In this document: one piece after another, positions 27,776 to 37,674 of the stretch
How positions within the stretch are numbered: the first letter of the stretch is position 1
How the letters are laid out: every line of letters begins with the position of its first letter
Source: Dokdonella immobilis
GTDB lineage: Bacteria > Pseudomonadota > Gammaproteobacteria > Xanthomonadales > Rhodanobacteraceae
NCBI RefSeq assembly: GCF_900115085.1
Contig: NZ_FOVF01000007.1
Coordinates: 62,001 to 126,000, forward strand
Direction of reading: 5' to 3'
DNA length: 64,000 bases
Program-made: the position numbers and the translations under genes
The notes under the pieces: model-generated
Told to the model about the DNA's origin: nothing
The model's database searches: none
Seen by the model: only the letters and a program-made list of their open reading frames with translations

Positions 27776-28300
27776 TCAGTTCGGGCTGTCGGGACGGTGG
27801 TAGGTATAGACCAGGGTGGCGCTGCCGAGGAAGTCGATCGTGGTCGACTGGCGGCCGCCGAGGCGACGCGCGACGCGCTCCGATTCGGTGTTCTCGGCGC
27901 GGATCAGGCTGATCGCGCGTTCGGCGCCGAGACGATTAAACGCGTAGGCCAACGCGGCACGTCCCGCTTCGGTGGCGTAGCCGTGATGGCGATGTTCGGG
28001 GCGCAGCATCCAGCCCAGTTCGAGATCGGGCCAGCCCTCCGGGTTGTGCAGGCCGACGCGGCCGATGAATTCCCCGGATTCCTTCAGCTCAACCGCCCAC
28101 ATGCCGTAGCCGCGCAGTGCCCAGTGACCGATCAGCATGGCCATCGAGCGCCACGCGTTCATGCGGTCCAGCGGTTGGCCATCGCCGACGAAGCGCGTGC
28201 TCGAGGCGTCGGCGAGCATGGCCGAATAGAGTTCGAAATGGCGCTCCGACAGCGCGGTCAGGCGCAGCCGTTCGGTGATCAGAACCGGAATTTCAAGCAT
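27776..28300 (-). CDS. GNAT family N-acetyltransferase (RimJ/RimL-like)
   Basis: The 174-aa protein begins MLEIPVLITERLRLTALSE, the usual first strand of RimJ/RimL-type acetyltransferases. It continues with EFIGRVGLHNPEGWPDLELGWML and the acetyl-CoA pyrophosphate loop HHGYATEAGRAALAYAF (motif A). NTESERVARRLGG follows near the end. The substrate is unknown; the family acetylates ribosomal protein N-termini, amino sugars or antibiotics. Spacing to neighbours is 7 and 9 bases, so it is transcribed with the SET gene and hutD. Confidence 0.9.
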   Translation of the reverse strand: MLEIPVLITERLRLTALSERHFELYSAMLADASSTRFVGDGQPLDRMNAWRSMAMLIGHWALRGYGMWAVELKESGEFIGRVGLHNPEGWPDLELGWMLRPEHRHHGYATEAGRAALAYAFNRLGAERAISLIRAENTESERVARRLGGRQSTTIDFLGSATLVYTYHRPDSPN

Positions 28301-28309
28301 GGCGGCAAA

Positions 28310-28771
28310 TCAACCAAGGAGCCCGAGCAACGCCTGCGAGGACGCTCTGAGACTCTCCTTCCAGGTGAATCCGACGATCGGTCTTCCGCTTTCCGCATCG
28401 TGGAAGTCTTCCGCCTGCCCAGGGGCGAGCAGGTGGCGGTAATCGACAGTGATCTCGGTGCCGGCGGCAAGCCGCGTCGCGGCGAAGATGAAGCCGAGAT
28501 GCCACAAGCCGGTCGGTGCGAAGGAATGATTCACATAGCATTCGTCGGGCCAGTCGAGCGTGACGGTGTAACGGTCCTCGAACCAGCGCACCGTCGCCGG
28601 CAGCAGTTGCCCGGCATTCGGCTGGGCGAGGATCTCCTCGAAGGTCCAGGTGCGCGGGATGGCGTCGGGGGCGACCAGGATGTCGCCTGGGTCGACGGCC
28701 TCATCGAGGATCACGCCGTTGCCGGCGCCCGCGATGCTCGACGGGCTGATGTGATAACGGGGAAGAATCAT
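28310..28771 (-). CDS. SET domain-containing methyltransferase-like protein
   Basis: The 153-aa product is a minimal SET domain: IAGAGNGVILDEAVDPGDIL near the N-terminus, then YVNHSFAP (the NHS cofactor/substrate motif) and LAAGTEITVDYRHL (the catalytic Tyr region). SET proteins use SAM to methylate lysine. Bacterial ones are uncommon and their targets mostly unknown. The ATG at 28771 gives the typical MILPRYHISPS start; an upstream ATG at 28804 is possible. It lacks a post-SET Cys cluster, unlike the second SET protein at 32.3 kb. Confidence 0.8.
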   Translation of the reverse strand: MILPRYHISPSSIAGAGNGVILDEAVDPGDILVAPDAIPRTWTFEEILAQPNAGQLLPATVRWFEDRYTVTLDWPDECYVNHSFAPTGLWHLGFIFAATRLAAGTEITVDYRHLLAPGQAEDFHDAESGRPIVGFTWKESLRASSQALLGLLG

Positions 28772-28866
28772 GTTCGCACCAACGGGGGATGCGAAGTTTA
28801 GCATGGCGAATCGGCGCGGCCCGAGGCGGGCCGGGGCAGGTCAGTCGTGGAACAGGGGACTGATGC

Positions 28867-28894
28867 GAGTCCCCGGCGCGATCGCCGGGGACTC
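28867..28894. terminator. Strong hairpin downstream of the ComEA-like gene
   Basis: GAGTCCCCGGCG and CGCCGGGGACTC form a perfect 12-bp stem around a CGAT loop, 10 bases past the stop of the ComEA-like gene on the minus strand. There is no T-run, so it could be a terminator or a transcript-end stabiliser. Confidence 0.45.
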
Positions 28895-28903
28895 GGGCGC
28901 AGC

Positions 28904-29215
28904 TCAGCCGGCGCTGGCCGTCTTGGCGGTGCGGGCCTTGGCCTTGGCGCCACCAACCACGATGTTGTCGCGGTTGCGCTCGACCAGCTTGTCGCCGATG
29001 CCCTTGACCTGGGCCAGCTCGCTCGCATTCGCGAACGGGCCGTGTTCGGCGCGGTAGGCGACGATCGCCTCGGCCTTGCTCATGCCGACCCCGGTCAGCC
29101 CCTCGGCCAAGGTCTTGGCGTCGGCGCTGTTGATGTCGACCGGACCGGCGGCGAAGGCCGGCAGGGCGAGGGCAAGGGAGAGAACGAGGCTTGCGAGTAC
29201 GGTCTTCAGGTTCAT
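28904..29215 (-). CDS. Secreted ComEA-like helix-hairpin-helix protein
   Basis: The 103-aa protein has a signal peptide (MNLKTVLASLVLSLALALPAFA) and then a double helix-hairpin-helix: PVDINSADAKTLAEGLTGVG and ASELAQVKGIGDKLVERN. This is the DNA-binding part of ComEA, which pulls DNA into the periplasm during natural transformation. The soluble, single-domain form is typical for Gram-negative competence proteins. A Lys/Ala-rich tail (KAKARTAKTA) may help DNA contact. No other competence gene is nearby. Confidence 0.85.
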   Translation of the reverse strand: MNLKTVLASLVLSLALALPAFAAGPVDINSADAKTLAEGLTGVGMSKAEAIVAYRAEHGPFANASELAQVKGIGDKLVERNRDNIVVGGAKAKARTAKTASAG

Positions 29216-29440
29216 GATGTGACTCCTTGTGTTGGACGGGACCGGGTCCTTGTGTCCCCGGTGAGCACAGTCTTCCTGAACGCGGACGAAGACGGCATGG
29301 CAAACCGTTGCGGCGGTGCGTAGGCCGATTCCGGCGCCGCGTGTACTACATTTCCTACACGCATTCGGGTCGCAATCGCCAGACCGGTTAGAATTGGCGA
29401 TCCGCTGCCGCCAGTGCAGCGAGCGATTCTGGAGAACACG

Positions 29441-30919
<1,479 letters not shown>

Positions 30920-30929
30920 GGACCTGCCC

Positions 30930-31388
30930 GTGCCGGATGCGGCTGCCGGACGCGGCGAAGTGACGATACGCACGGCGCGCGAAACCGATGCCGCGCAGAT
31001 TGCCGAGCTGGCGACCCAGCTCGGCTACCCGGCGACCGAACCCGACATGCGCGACCGCCTGCGTCGCATCCACACGCGCACCGAAGGTTCGGTGATCGTC
31101 GCGGAACTGGGCGACGGCCAGGTCTGCGGCTGGATCATGGTGGTGTCGGTGACTTCGCTGACTTCGGCGGCGCGCGCCGAAGTGGCCGGACTGGTCGTCG
31201 ACCGTCTCATGCGCGGCATGGGCATCGGTTCGCTGTTGCTGCAGGCGGCGGTGAATTGGGCGCGCATCCAGGGCTATGCCGAAATCCGCGTGCACAGCAA
31301 TACCGTTCGCGAGCGCGCCCATCAGTTCTACGAGCGGGAAGGGTTCAGCCGGATCAAGACCCAGGTCCTGTTCGGCAAGAAGACCTGA
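30930..31388 (+). CDS. GNAT family N-acetyltransferase
   Basis: The 152-aa protein has the GNAT fold: VTIRTARETDAAQIAELATQ, then AEVAGLVVDRLMRGMGIGSLLL (beta4 and the acetyl-CoA loop RGMGIG), and EIRVHSNTVRERAHQFYEREGF. The GTG at 30930 is chosen because GAGGA stands seven bases upstream; the longer frame from 30882 overlaps the dipeptidase. It starts 10 bases after the dipeptidase stop, so both are probably co-transcribed. The substrate is unknown. Confidence 0.88.
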   Translation: MPDAAAGRGEVTIRTARETDAAQIAELATQLGYPATEPDMRDRLRRIHTRTEGSVIVAELGDGQVCGWIMVVSVTSLTSAARAEVAGLVVDRLMRGMGIGSLLLQAAVNWARIQGYAEIRVHSNTVRERAHQFYEREGFSRIKTQVLFGKKT

Positions 31389-31438
31389 GCGGACGCGGTA
31401 TCCAGGCGTCTGGTCCGCGCATCGGCGCAGCCCTGGCT

Positions 31439-32131
31439 TCATCGACTCCAGGGAATGCGCAGGGGCGTGTCGCGCGGGCACTGCATGCGGAGGCCGCGTC
31501 CGCACGGTCGCGGTTCGAGGTCGTCATCGACGCAAACCCGCACTTCCGCCAGCCGGCCGCCACTGCAGGTGACGACGAGCATGTCCTTGCGCAGGCGCGG
31601 ATCCGCACGCAGGAACGATGTGCGTATTTCCTCCGAGGTCATCGCCGGCGGTCGAGAGCCGGCGGCCATCACCTGCGGCACCCGGATTGCCGCATAGGCG
31701 CGGTCGGCCAGCGCGAAGTACGCGTCCGCCTGCAGGCCCGAGCAGGTGCCATGCGCGCGCCATTCGTGCTCGATCAGGTTGCGACTGGGCATGAAGGCGA
31801 GGGTTCGGTCGATCGTTGCCCGGTCCGGGCCTCGCACCGGCGCGCATTCCTTCGGGCTGCCGCCACGATCGAATTGTGGCCAAAGCCCGTGCAGGACGAA
31901 GCCAAAACCCCGGCGGCCGCATTGCTCGCGGTCATCGGGATGCAATTCGCACCAGCTCGGCGACCATGACAGGGCGACCAGGTAATAGTCGAACGTGAGG
32001 TTCTTCGCAGGGCTCGGCGAAGTCGGCGTCGGCTGACTTCCCGGCCGCGGCAGGTTGCGTTGCCAGTTCGCGACCACCACCCCGAGGACCAGCAGGGCCA
32101 GTAGCGCAAGTGACTTGTTCACGGGTCGCAT
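31439..32131 (-). CDS. Ribonuclease T2 family protein
   Basis: Both conserved active-site segments of RNase T2 are present: FVLHGLWPQF (CAS I) and EHEWRAHGTCSG (CAS II), with the catalytic His in each. The 230-aa protein has an N-terminal hydrophobic segment (LALLALLVLGVVVANW) that acts as a signal or anchor, so the enzyme works in the periplasm or envelope, as E. coli RNase I does. A Pro/Ser-rich linker follows the anchor. Several paired Cys near the C-terminus suggest disulfides. Confidence 0.92.
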   Translation of the reverse strand: MRPVNKSLALLALLVLGVVVANWQRNLPRPGSQPTPTSPSPAKNLTFDYYLVALSWSPSWCELHPDDREQCGRRGFGFVLHGLWPQFDRGGSPKECAPVRGPDRATIDRTLAFMPSRNLIEHEWRAHGTCSGLQADAYFALADRAYAAIRVPQVMAAGSRPPAMTSEEIRTSFLRADPRLRKDMLVVTCSGGRLAEVRVCVDDDLEPRPCGRGLRMQCPRDTPLRIPWSR

Positions 32132-32282
32132 CGGGAATCCGCCTTGCCGGCAGGGTGCTGAAGGGCAACGCTAGCAGGAATAGCCCGGGCCCGGCAGCGC
32201 TGCGGAAATGCCCGCAGTCTTCCTGGCGCAGTGGTCCTTGCGGTTATCATTGCCGGCTGTGCTACCGGAATCCTGCATATCC

Positions 32283-32783
32283 ATGGCTCGTCCCTTCAAG
32301 CAGCGCCGCTCACCCATCCACGGCAATGGCGTCTTCGCCACTGCCGATATTCCCGCAGAAACCGAACTGGTCGAGTACAAGGGGCGCCTGCTGACGCATG
32401 CCCAGGCAGACCGCCTGTACGATGGCACCACGGATACCGGCCATACCTTCCTGTTCACCCTCAACGACAGCTACGTGATCGATGCCAACGTGGACGGCAA
32501 CGTGGCGCGTTGGATCAACCACAGTTGCCGGCCGAACTGCCGGGCCGTGATCGAGGAGAACCAGGAGGGCCGGCGCCGCGAGGACCGCGTGCTGATCGAG
32601 ACGCTGCGCGCGATCCGTGCCGGCGAGGAACTGACCTACGACTACGGCATCAGCCTCGGCGAACGCCTGACCCCGCGCCTGAAGCAGATCTGGCAATGCC
32701 GTTGCGGCGATCCGGAGTGTCTCGGCACGATGCTAAAGCCCAAGCGCAAGCGGCCGGCAAGGAAAGGCAAGGCGCCCGCCTGA
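32283..32783 (+). CDS. SET domain protein-lysine methyltransferase-like protein with post-SET motif
   Basis: The 166-aa protein has a full SET core: SPIHGNGVFATADIPAETEL, RWINHSCRPNCRA, GEELTYDYGI, then a post-SET zinc-type motif CRCGDPECLGTML. This closely follows the layout of eukaryotic histone methyltransferase catalytic domains. The tail is basic (KPKRKRPARKGKAPA). The ATG at 32283 is the natural start. In bacteria such proteins sometimes come from hosts or protists, or act on DNA-binding proteins; the target is not known. It is unrelated in position to the shorter SET protein at 28.3 kb. Confidence 0.87.
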   Translation: MARPFKQRRSPIHGNGVFATADIPAETELVEYKGRLLTHAQADRLYDGTTDTGHTFLFTLNDSYVIDANVDGNVARWINHSCRPNCRAVIEENQEGRRREDRVLIETLRAIRAGEELTYDYGISLGERLTPRLKQIWQCRCGDPECLGTMLKPKRKRPARKGKAPA

Positions 32784-32920
32784 ACGGCATCGGCGGCATT
32801 CATGCACGATTGCAAAGAACGCTGCAAAGCTGCAGGCTAGAGTCCGGTTCCGGATCCGGCGGTGTCGTCGACCTCGCCGCGTTCCGGCATCGGCTGGCGC
32901 AATGGAGTGGTGAGGTCAGC

Positions 32921-34174
32921 TTGGCAAACGAAAAAACCATAGCGACGATTGGCGTCTCCGATGAGGACGTCGCCCATTTGCGCCTGCTCATGCGCAAGGT
33001 GGCCGGCGAGCTTGGCAACGACTGGCGCTGGGGCTCCGACACCGGGGCCGATCTGCTGGTGGTGGATCCGACCGGCTTCGCCGGGCAGATGGCACGGACC
33101 CGCGCCAAGACCACCGGCATGCGGGTCGCCATCGTCTGCGACGCGGGAGCACCGACCGAGGGCGATCCAGCCCTGTATCGGCCCCTGAAGGCGGCCAACG
33201 TCATCGAGGTGCTCAACGCAGCGGCCGCCGGCTCCTCGGTGCTTGCACCAGGCGTTGCTGCTGCCGGCAGTCTGTTCCTCGGTGACAACGAGGACCGCCA
33301 ATTCGAGTTCGACCAATCCGCTGATGCCTTCCCCGAGGAGGGCAAGGTTCAGCGCAGGCCGGGTGTCGGAGTCGCGCCGGGGCTGGACGAACTGATCCGC
33401 GGCAACCCGCTGGCGGATCCGTATCTGAACCTGACCCCGGCCCGGCTGGACGATTCGACAGCGATCGAGCCCACCGGCGACCAGACCCGACGCAGTGAGC
33501 TGCGCGCCGACCGCGAGCGCGAGTCGCAAGGGGTGCCGCTCGACCAGGCGGCGCCTGCACGCGCCCCGGTCAAGGCGGGCGAGGAGACGGATCGATCCCC
33601 CCACCGCCTGCGCGAATATCTCGAGGGCAACCTGCTTGGAGGACCCGTGCAGATCGCCTGGCCCGGCGCGGGCGTGCTTACGCTCGACCCCAAGCACAAG
33701 GTCTACCACAGCGCCGAGACCCTGCGCGAACTGGAGGTCTATTGCCGCGAGTCGCCGCGACGCAGCGACTGGCGCCGGCTGACCTCGGCCGAGCTCACCG
33801 AAATTCGCGATTCGCAGCCAGCGCAGCCCTACGAGAAGCTGATCTGGCTCGACGTGCTGCTGCATTCCGGCGGCAAGCTCGCCTCCAGCCTCGACCCGGG
33901 CGGGACCTACGAACTGGTACGCTGGCTCGAGATCGCGCGGGACTATCCACACCACGCGCGAATCTCGTCGGCAATGATGCAGCCGGCCCGGTTGCATGAA
34001 ATCTCCGCCGCGTGCGGATGTCCCATGGGCGACGTCTTCGCCGTGATCAACGCCTATGACGCGATTGGCTGCCTCAAGAAGACGCCGCGACCGTCGCGCC
34101 ACGCCGAGGCCGAGGATGCCAAGCCGCGCTCGTCCTTCCTCGATCGCCTGCGCAAGCCATTCGGCAAGTCCTGA
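32921..34174 (+). CDS. Hypothetical protein with pseudo-receiver-like N-terminus
   Basis: I do not recognise this family with certainty. The frame has no ATG near its beginning. A TTG at 32921 with GAGG five bases upstream gives LANEKTIATIGVSDED and 417 aa. Residues 1-120 look like an atypical receiver fold (ATIGVSDEDVAHLRLLMRKV, DLLVVDPTGFAGQ, VAIVCDAG), lacking the acidic pair. The middle is charged and probably disordered. The last 200 residues are helical (WLDVLLHSGGKLASSLDPGG, CGCPMGDVFAVINAYDAIG) and end in a basic helix. No signal peptide. It could be a regulatory or motility protein, but that is a guess. Confidence 0.6.
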   Translation: MANEKTIATIGVSDEDVAHLRLLMRKVAGELGNDWRWGSDTGADLLVVDPTGFAGQMARTRAKTTGMRVAIVCDAGAPTEGDPALYRPLKAANVIEVLNAAAAGSSVLAPGVAAAGSLFLGDNEDRQFEFDQSADAFPEEGKVQRRPGVGVAPGLDELIRGNPLADPYLNLTPARLDDSTAIEPTGDQTRRSELRADRERESQGVPLDQAAPARAPVKAGEETDRSPHRLREYLEGNLLGGPVQIAWPGAGVLTLDPKHKVYHSAETLRELEVYCRESPRRSDWRRLTSAELTEIRDSQPAQPYEKLIWLDVLLHSGGKLASSLDPGGTYELVRWLEIARDYPHHARISSAMMQPARLHEISAACGCPMGDVFAVINAYDAIGCLKKTPRPSRHAEAEDAKPRSSFLDRLRKPFGKS

Positions 34175-34195
34175 GCCGGCCCGGCAGGTCTCCGT

Positions 34196-35422
34196 TCAGG
34201 CCGGACTCCAGGCCGTTGCGAACAGCCGCGCAAAGTTGCCGCCAAGGATCTTGGCGATGCGCGCATCGCTGTGCCCGCGGCGCGCCAGCAAGCCCGCCAG
34301 CGTATCGAGGCGGTCGGCGCTGTTGAGATCGGGAAGGAAGGTGTAGACGTCAGGTTCCTCGCCCGGTGCCGAGATGCCGCGCGCACGGCGGTCGGCCACG
34401 TCCGCGGCGTGCTTGCGCCGGAATTCGTCGTTGAAATCGATCGGTGACAGGGTGCCATCGCTGCCGATGCCGACATGGTCCTCGCCACAGACATTGATCG
34501 CGTGCTCGATGTGGGCGATCAGGTCGTCCGCCGTTGGTTGACCCTTGATGCGCAGGAACGGCATCAGGTAGATGCCGGCGACGCCGCCCTTGGCCGCCAG
34601 TTCGCGCAGCTCGGTGTCGGTCTTGTTGCGCGGCAGGGCGGCCAGCGCAGCGCAACCGGTGTGGCTGATCGCGACCGGACCGTTTGATCGGGCAATCGCT
34701 TCGCGCGTCGTGCGTTCACCGCCATGCGCGAGATCGATCAGCAAGCGCTGCTCGTTCAGTTTCTCGACGAGGGCATAGCCGAAGCGGCTGAGGCCGGCAT
34801 TGCCGGGTTCCAGGCAGCCGTCGCCGACCAGGTTGCGCCGGTTGTAGGTGAGCTGGAATACGCGCACGCCGAACTGGTCGAAGCGCTCGACCTGGTCCAG
34901 GTCCTCGCCGATCGGCGTCGCATCCTGGAAGCCGTAGATCAGGCCGAGCCGTCCGCTGGCCTTGGCCAGGGCCAGCTGCTCGGCCGTGCGCACGAGCATC
35001 AGCCGATCCGGGTGCGCGGCGATCTGAGCGTTCCAGTAGGCGATGTTGCGGATCGTCTCGTCGGGATTCTTCGCGTAGCTGCCGACACCGCTGACCGTCA
35101 CGTTGACCGCGCTGAGGCCACTGGCGCGGACATCGGCGAGGGCCTTATCACTCAATGCCGCATACGGTTCGGCGGCATACTCGCCCGGTCCGCCGAGGGC
35201 GTCGATGACCATGGCATCGGCGTAGCCGGGCCAGTGCGCCGCTGCCGGAGCTTTCGCCTCGGCGCTGCGCAGCGCGGGCCACAGCGGCGCGCTGGCGAGT
35301 GCGCCGAGGCCGATCAGGAAGCGGCGACGCCCGCACGCTATCGATACGGCTTTGGCCTTCGCCAGATCCGGTTCGGTGTGGGACGTCGGTTCCGGGCGAT
35401 GGCGATCAGTCTTCTTCGGCAT
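34196..35422 (-). CDS. Tat-exported membrane dipeptidase (peptidase M19)
   Basis: The protein starts with a long N-region and a twin-arginine signal (CGRRRFLIGLGALASAPL), so it should be folded before export. The mature part matches M19 renal-dipeptidase-like zinc enzymes: VIDALGG in place of the usual HxD motif, LIYGFQDATPIG, LTYNRRNLVGDGC, LIDLAHGG, VAISHTGC and DHVGIGSDGTLSP. At the HxD position the sequence reads IDALGG, so one metal ligand seems changed. It overlaps the upstream EF-G-like gene by 17 bases. It likely cleaves dipeptides or D-containing peptides in the periplasm. Confidence 0.85.
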   Translation of the reverse strand: MPKKTDRHRPEPTSHTEPDLAKAKAVSIACGRRRFLIGLGALASAPLWPALRSAEAKAPAAAHWPGYADAMVIDALGGPGEYAAEPYAALSDKALADVRASGLSAVNVTVSGVGSYAKNPDETIRNIAYWNAQIAAHPDRLMLVRTAEQLALAKASGRLGLIYGFQDATPIGEDLDQVERFDQFGVRVFQLTYNRRNLVGDGCLEPGNAGLSRFGYALVEKLNEQRLLIDLAHGGERTTREAIARSNGPVAISHTGCAALAALPRNKTDTELRELAAKGGVAGIYLMPFLRIKGQPTADDLIAHIEHAINVCGEDHVGIGSDGTLSPIDFNDEFRRKHAADVADRRARGISAPGEEPDVYTFLPDLNSADRLDTLAGLLARRGHSDARIAKILGGNFARLFATAWSPA

Positions 35423-37451
35423 GGGGTTTGTAGGCCTCGATCAGTTGCCGCTGCACGTTGGCCGGCACCGGGTCATAGTGGCTGAATTCGATCGTGTAGC
35501 GGCCACGTCCGCCGGTCATGGCCTTCAGTTCGGTCTGGTAGTCGGCGACTTCGGCCAGCGGCACCTGGGCCTTGATCACGAGTTCGCCGCCGCGGATCGA
35601 ATCGGTACCGTGGATGCGCGCGCGCTTGCCGGCCAGTCCGCCGGTGACGTCGCCCATGTTGTCCTCGGGCACGTTGACGTCCATGTTGACGATCGGCTCG
35701 AGCAGCAGCGGCCTGGCCTTGCCGACGGCGTCGAGAAACGCCTTCTTGCCGGCAGCGACGAAGGCCACTTCCTTGGAGTCGACCGTGTGGAACTTGCCGT
35801 CGGTGACGACCACGCGCACGTCCTGCATCTGGTAGCCGGCCACCGCACCCTGCTCGAGCACCTGGCGGATGCCCTTCTCGATCGCAGGGATGAACTGGCC
35901 CGGGATCGTGCCGCCCTTGATCTCGTCGGTGAACTCGAAGCCGCCGCCGCGCGGCAGCGGTTCGACGCGCAGATAGACCTCGCCGAACTGGCCGGCGCCG
36001 CCGGTCTGCTTCTTGTGCCGGTGATGGCCTTCGGCCCGGCCCGAGATGGTCTCGCGATAGGCGATGCTGGGCCGGTGCGAAACGACCTCGACGCCGTAGC
36101 GCGCCTTCATGCGCTCGAGCATGAGCTTGAGGTGCAGATCGGAGAGGCCACGGATGATCGTTTCGTTGAGCTCCTTGCTGTGTTCGACGCGGAAACACGG
36201 GTCTTCCTCGCCGAGCCGCATCAGCGCGGTGGCCAGCTTCTGCTCCTGGCCCTTGTGCGCCGGCTCGATGGCGAGGCCGAACATCGGCTGCGGGAATTCG
36301 AGTGGCTTGAGGTGGATCTGGTCCTCGTCATGCGAGTCGTGCAGGACGGCATCGAAATGGATCTCGTCGACCTTGGCCACGGCGGCGATGTCGCCGGGCA
36401 CGGCGGCATCGATCTCGATGTGGTCCTTGCCGTGGATGCGGAACAGGTGGCCGACCTTGAACGGCTTCTTGCCATCGTCGATGAACAACTGAGTGTCCTT
36501 GCGCACCGTGCCCTGGTAGATGCGGAAGATGCTGAGCTTGCCGACGAACGGATCGTTGGCGATCTTGAAGACGTCGGCGATCACGTGCATCGAAGGATCC
36601 GGCACGGCCGTGATCGGTCTGGCCCCGGCGCCCTCGCCCTTGACGAACGGTGGCGGATTGCCCTCCAGCGGGTTCGGCAACAGGCGCTCGATGAAATCGA
36701 GCAGGGCTTCGACGCCGACCCCGGTGCGCGCCGAGACGAAGCAGATCGGCACCAGATGGCCTTCACGCAGGCATTGTTCGAAGGCATCGTGCAGTTCGCT
36801 GCCGGACAGGGCCTTTTCGCCCTTGTCGAGGTAGCGGTCCATGACCTTCTCGTTGATTTCGACGACCTGGTCGAGGATCTGCTGGTGCGCTTCGGCGACG
36901 CTGGAGAAATCGGTCTTGCCATCGGACTTGAAGAAGCAGTCGATCACCGTGCTCGCGCCGTCCGCCGGCAGGTTGATCGGCAGGCATTCGGGTCCGAATT
37001 CATCGCGCAGTTCTTCGGTCAGCGCGGCGAGGTCGCATTCGGTGTCGATGCGGTTGACGATCAGGACCCTCGCCAGGCCGCGCGATTTCGCGTACTCCAT
37101 CATGCGTCGGGTCGTGTGTTCGATGCCGTTGGTGGCATTGACCACCACGGCGCAGGTTTCCACGGCGGCCAGCGCGGAGAGGGTCGGCCCGCGGAAATCC
37201 GAATAGCCCGGCGTGTCGATCAGGTTGATATGGCAATCGCCGCGGTCTATCGAGACCAGGGTGGCCTGGACCGAGTGTTGGCGTTCCTTTTCCATCGGGT
37301 CGAAATCGGAGACCGTCGAGCCGCGCTCGATCGTGCCCGCCGTCTGTATCACGCCGCCGGCATGCAGCAGGGCTTCGACCAGGGTGGTTTTGCCGGCGCC
37401 GGCATGGCCTGCCAGGGCGACGTTGCGAATGCCATCGGTGCTGTGTGACAT
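35406..37451 (-). CDS. EF-G-like translational GTPase (EF-G2 type)
   Basis: The 681-aa protein has the five-domain EF-G layout. G1 is GHAGAGKTTL, G3 is LIDTPGYSDF and G4 is NRID. Two positions differ from canonical EF-G: the switch I RGITI is replaced by RQHSVQ, and the catalytic His of DTPGH is Tyr. These changes are typical of the EF-G2/EF-G-like paralogues, whose role (possibly in recycling, stress or GTP-independent functions) is not settled. The start at 37451 has GGGAG seven bases upstream; an in-frame ATG at 37481 is less likely. The dipeptidase gene downstream overlaps its 3' end. Confidence 0.9.
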   Translation of the reverse strand: MSHSTDGIRNVALAGHAGAGKTTLVEALLHAGGVIQTAGTIERGSTVSDFDPMEKERQHSVQATLVSIDRGDCHINLIDTPGYSDFRGPTLSALAAVETCAVVVNATNGIEHTTRRMMEYAKSRGLARVLIVNRIDTECDLAALTEELRDEFGPECLPINLPADGASTVIDCFFKSDGKTDFSSVAEAHQQILDQVVEINEKVMDRYLDKGEKALSGSELHDAFEQCLREGHLVPICFVSARTGVGVEALLDFIERLLPNPLEGNPPPFVKGEGAGARPITAVPDPSMHVIADVFKIANDPFVGKLSIFRIYQGTVRKDTQLFIDDGKKPFKVGHLFRIHGKDHIEIDAAVPGDIAAVAKVDEIHFDAVLHDSHDEDQIHLKPLEFPQPMFGLAIEPAHKGQEQKLATALMRLGEEDPCFRVEHSKELNETIIRGLSDLHLKLMLERMKARYGVEVVSHRPSIAYRETISGRAEGHHRHKKQTGGAGQFGEVYLRVEPLPRGGGFEFTDEIKGGTIPGQFIPAIEKGIRQVLEQGAVAGYQMQDVRVVVTDGKFHTVDSKEVAFVAAGKKAFLDAVGKARPLLLEPIVNMDVNVPEDNMGDVTGGLAGKRARIHGTDSIRGGELVIKAQVPLAEVADYQTELKAMTGGRGRYTIEFSHYDPVPANVQRQLIEAYKPHAEED

Positions 37452-37674
37452 GGTTGGGCTCCCGTCGATTGAGGTGCGCACGTGTCAGAGCGACGCCGGC
37501 CGTCTTGCCCGCAGACCTGCAAGACCCCGTGATCGGGGTGGCCGCGTCCGGAGTTCGGGTCAAGCCTTGCGCGATCGGGAGGGGCGGTCAAGCGGCGCTG
37601 CCGCAGAGTCGCGCTCATGTGGACCGCCTGCATGCCGCCGGACGGCCCGGATGCAGCCTGAGTGATAATGGGCA

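Noticed and set aside
28867-28894. Hairpin considered as a REP element
   Set aside because: It lacks the GTAGGAGCG core and stands alone at a gene end, so a transcript-end hairpin is more likely.
35352-37448. 698-codon plus-strand frame opposite the EF-G-like gene
   Set aside because: It is a shadow of the GTPase gene; the minus strand has all GTPase motifs and a good ribosome site.
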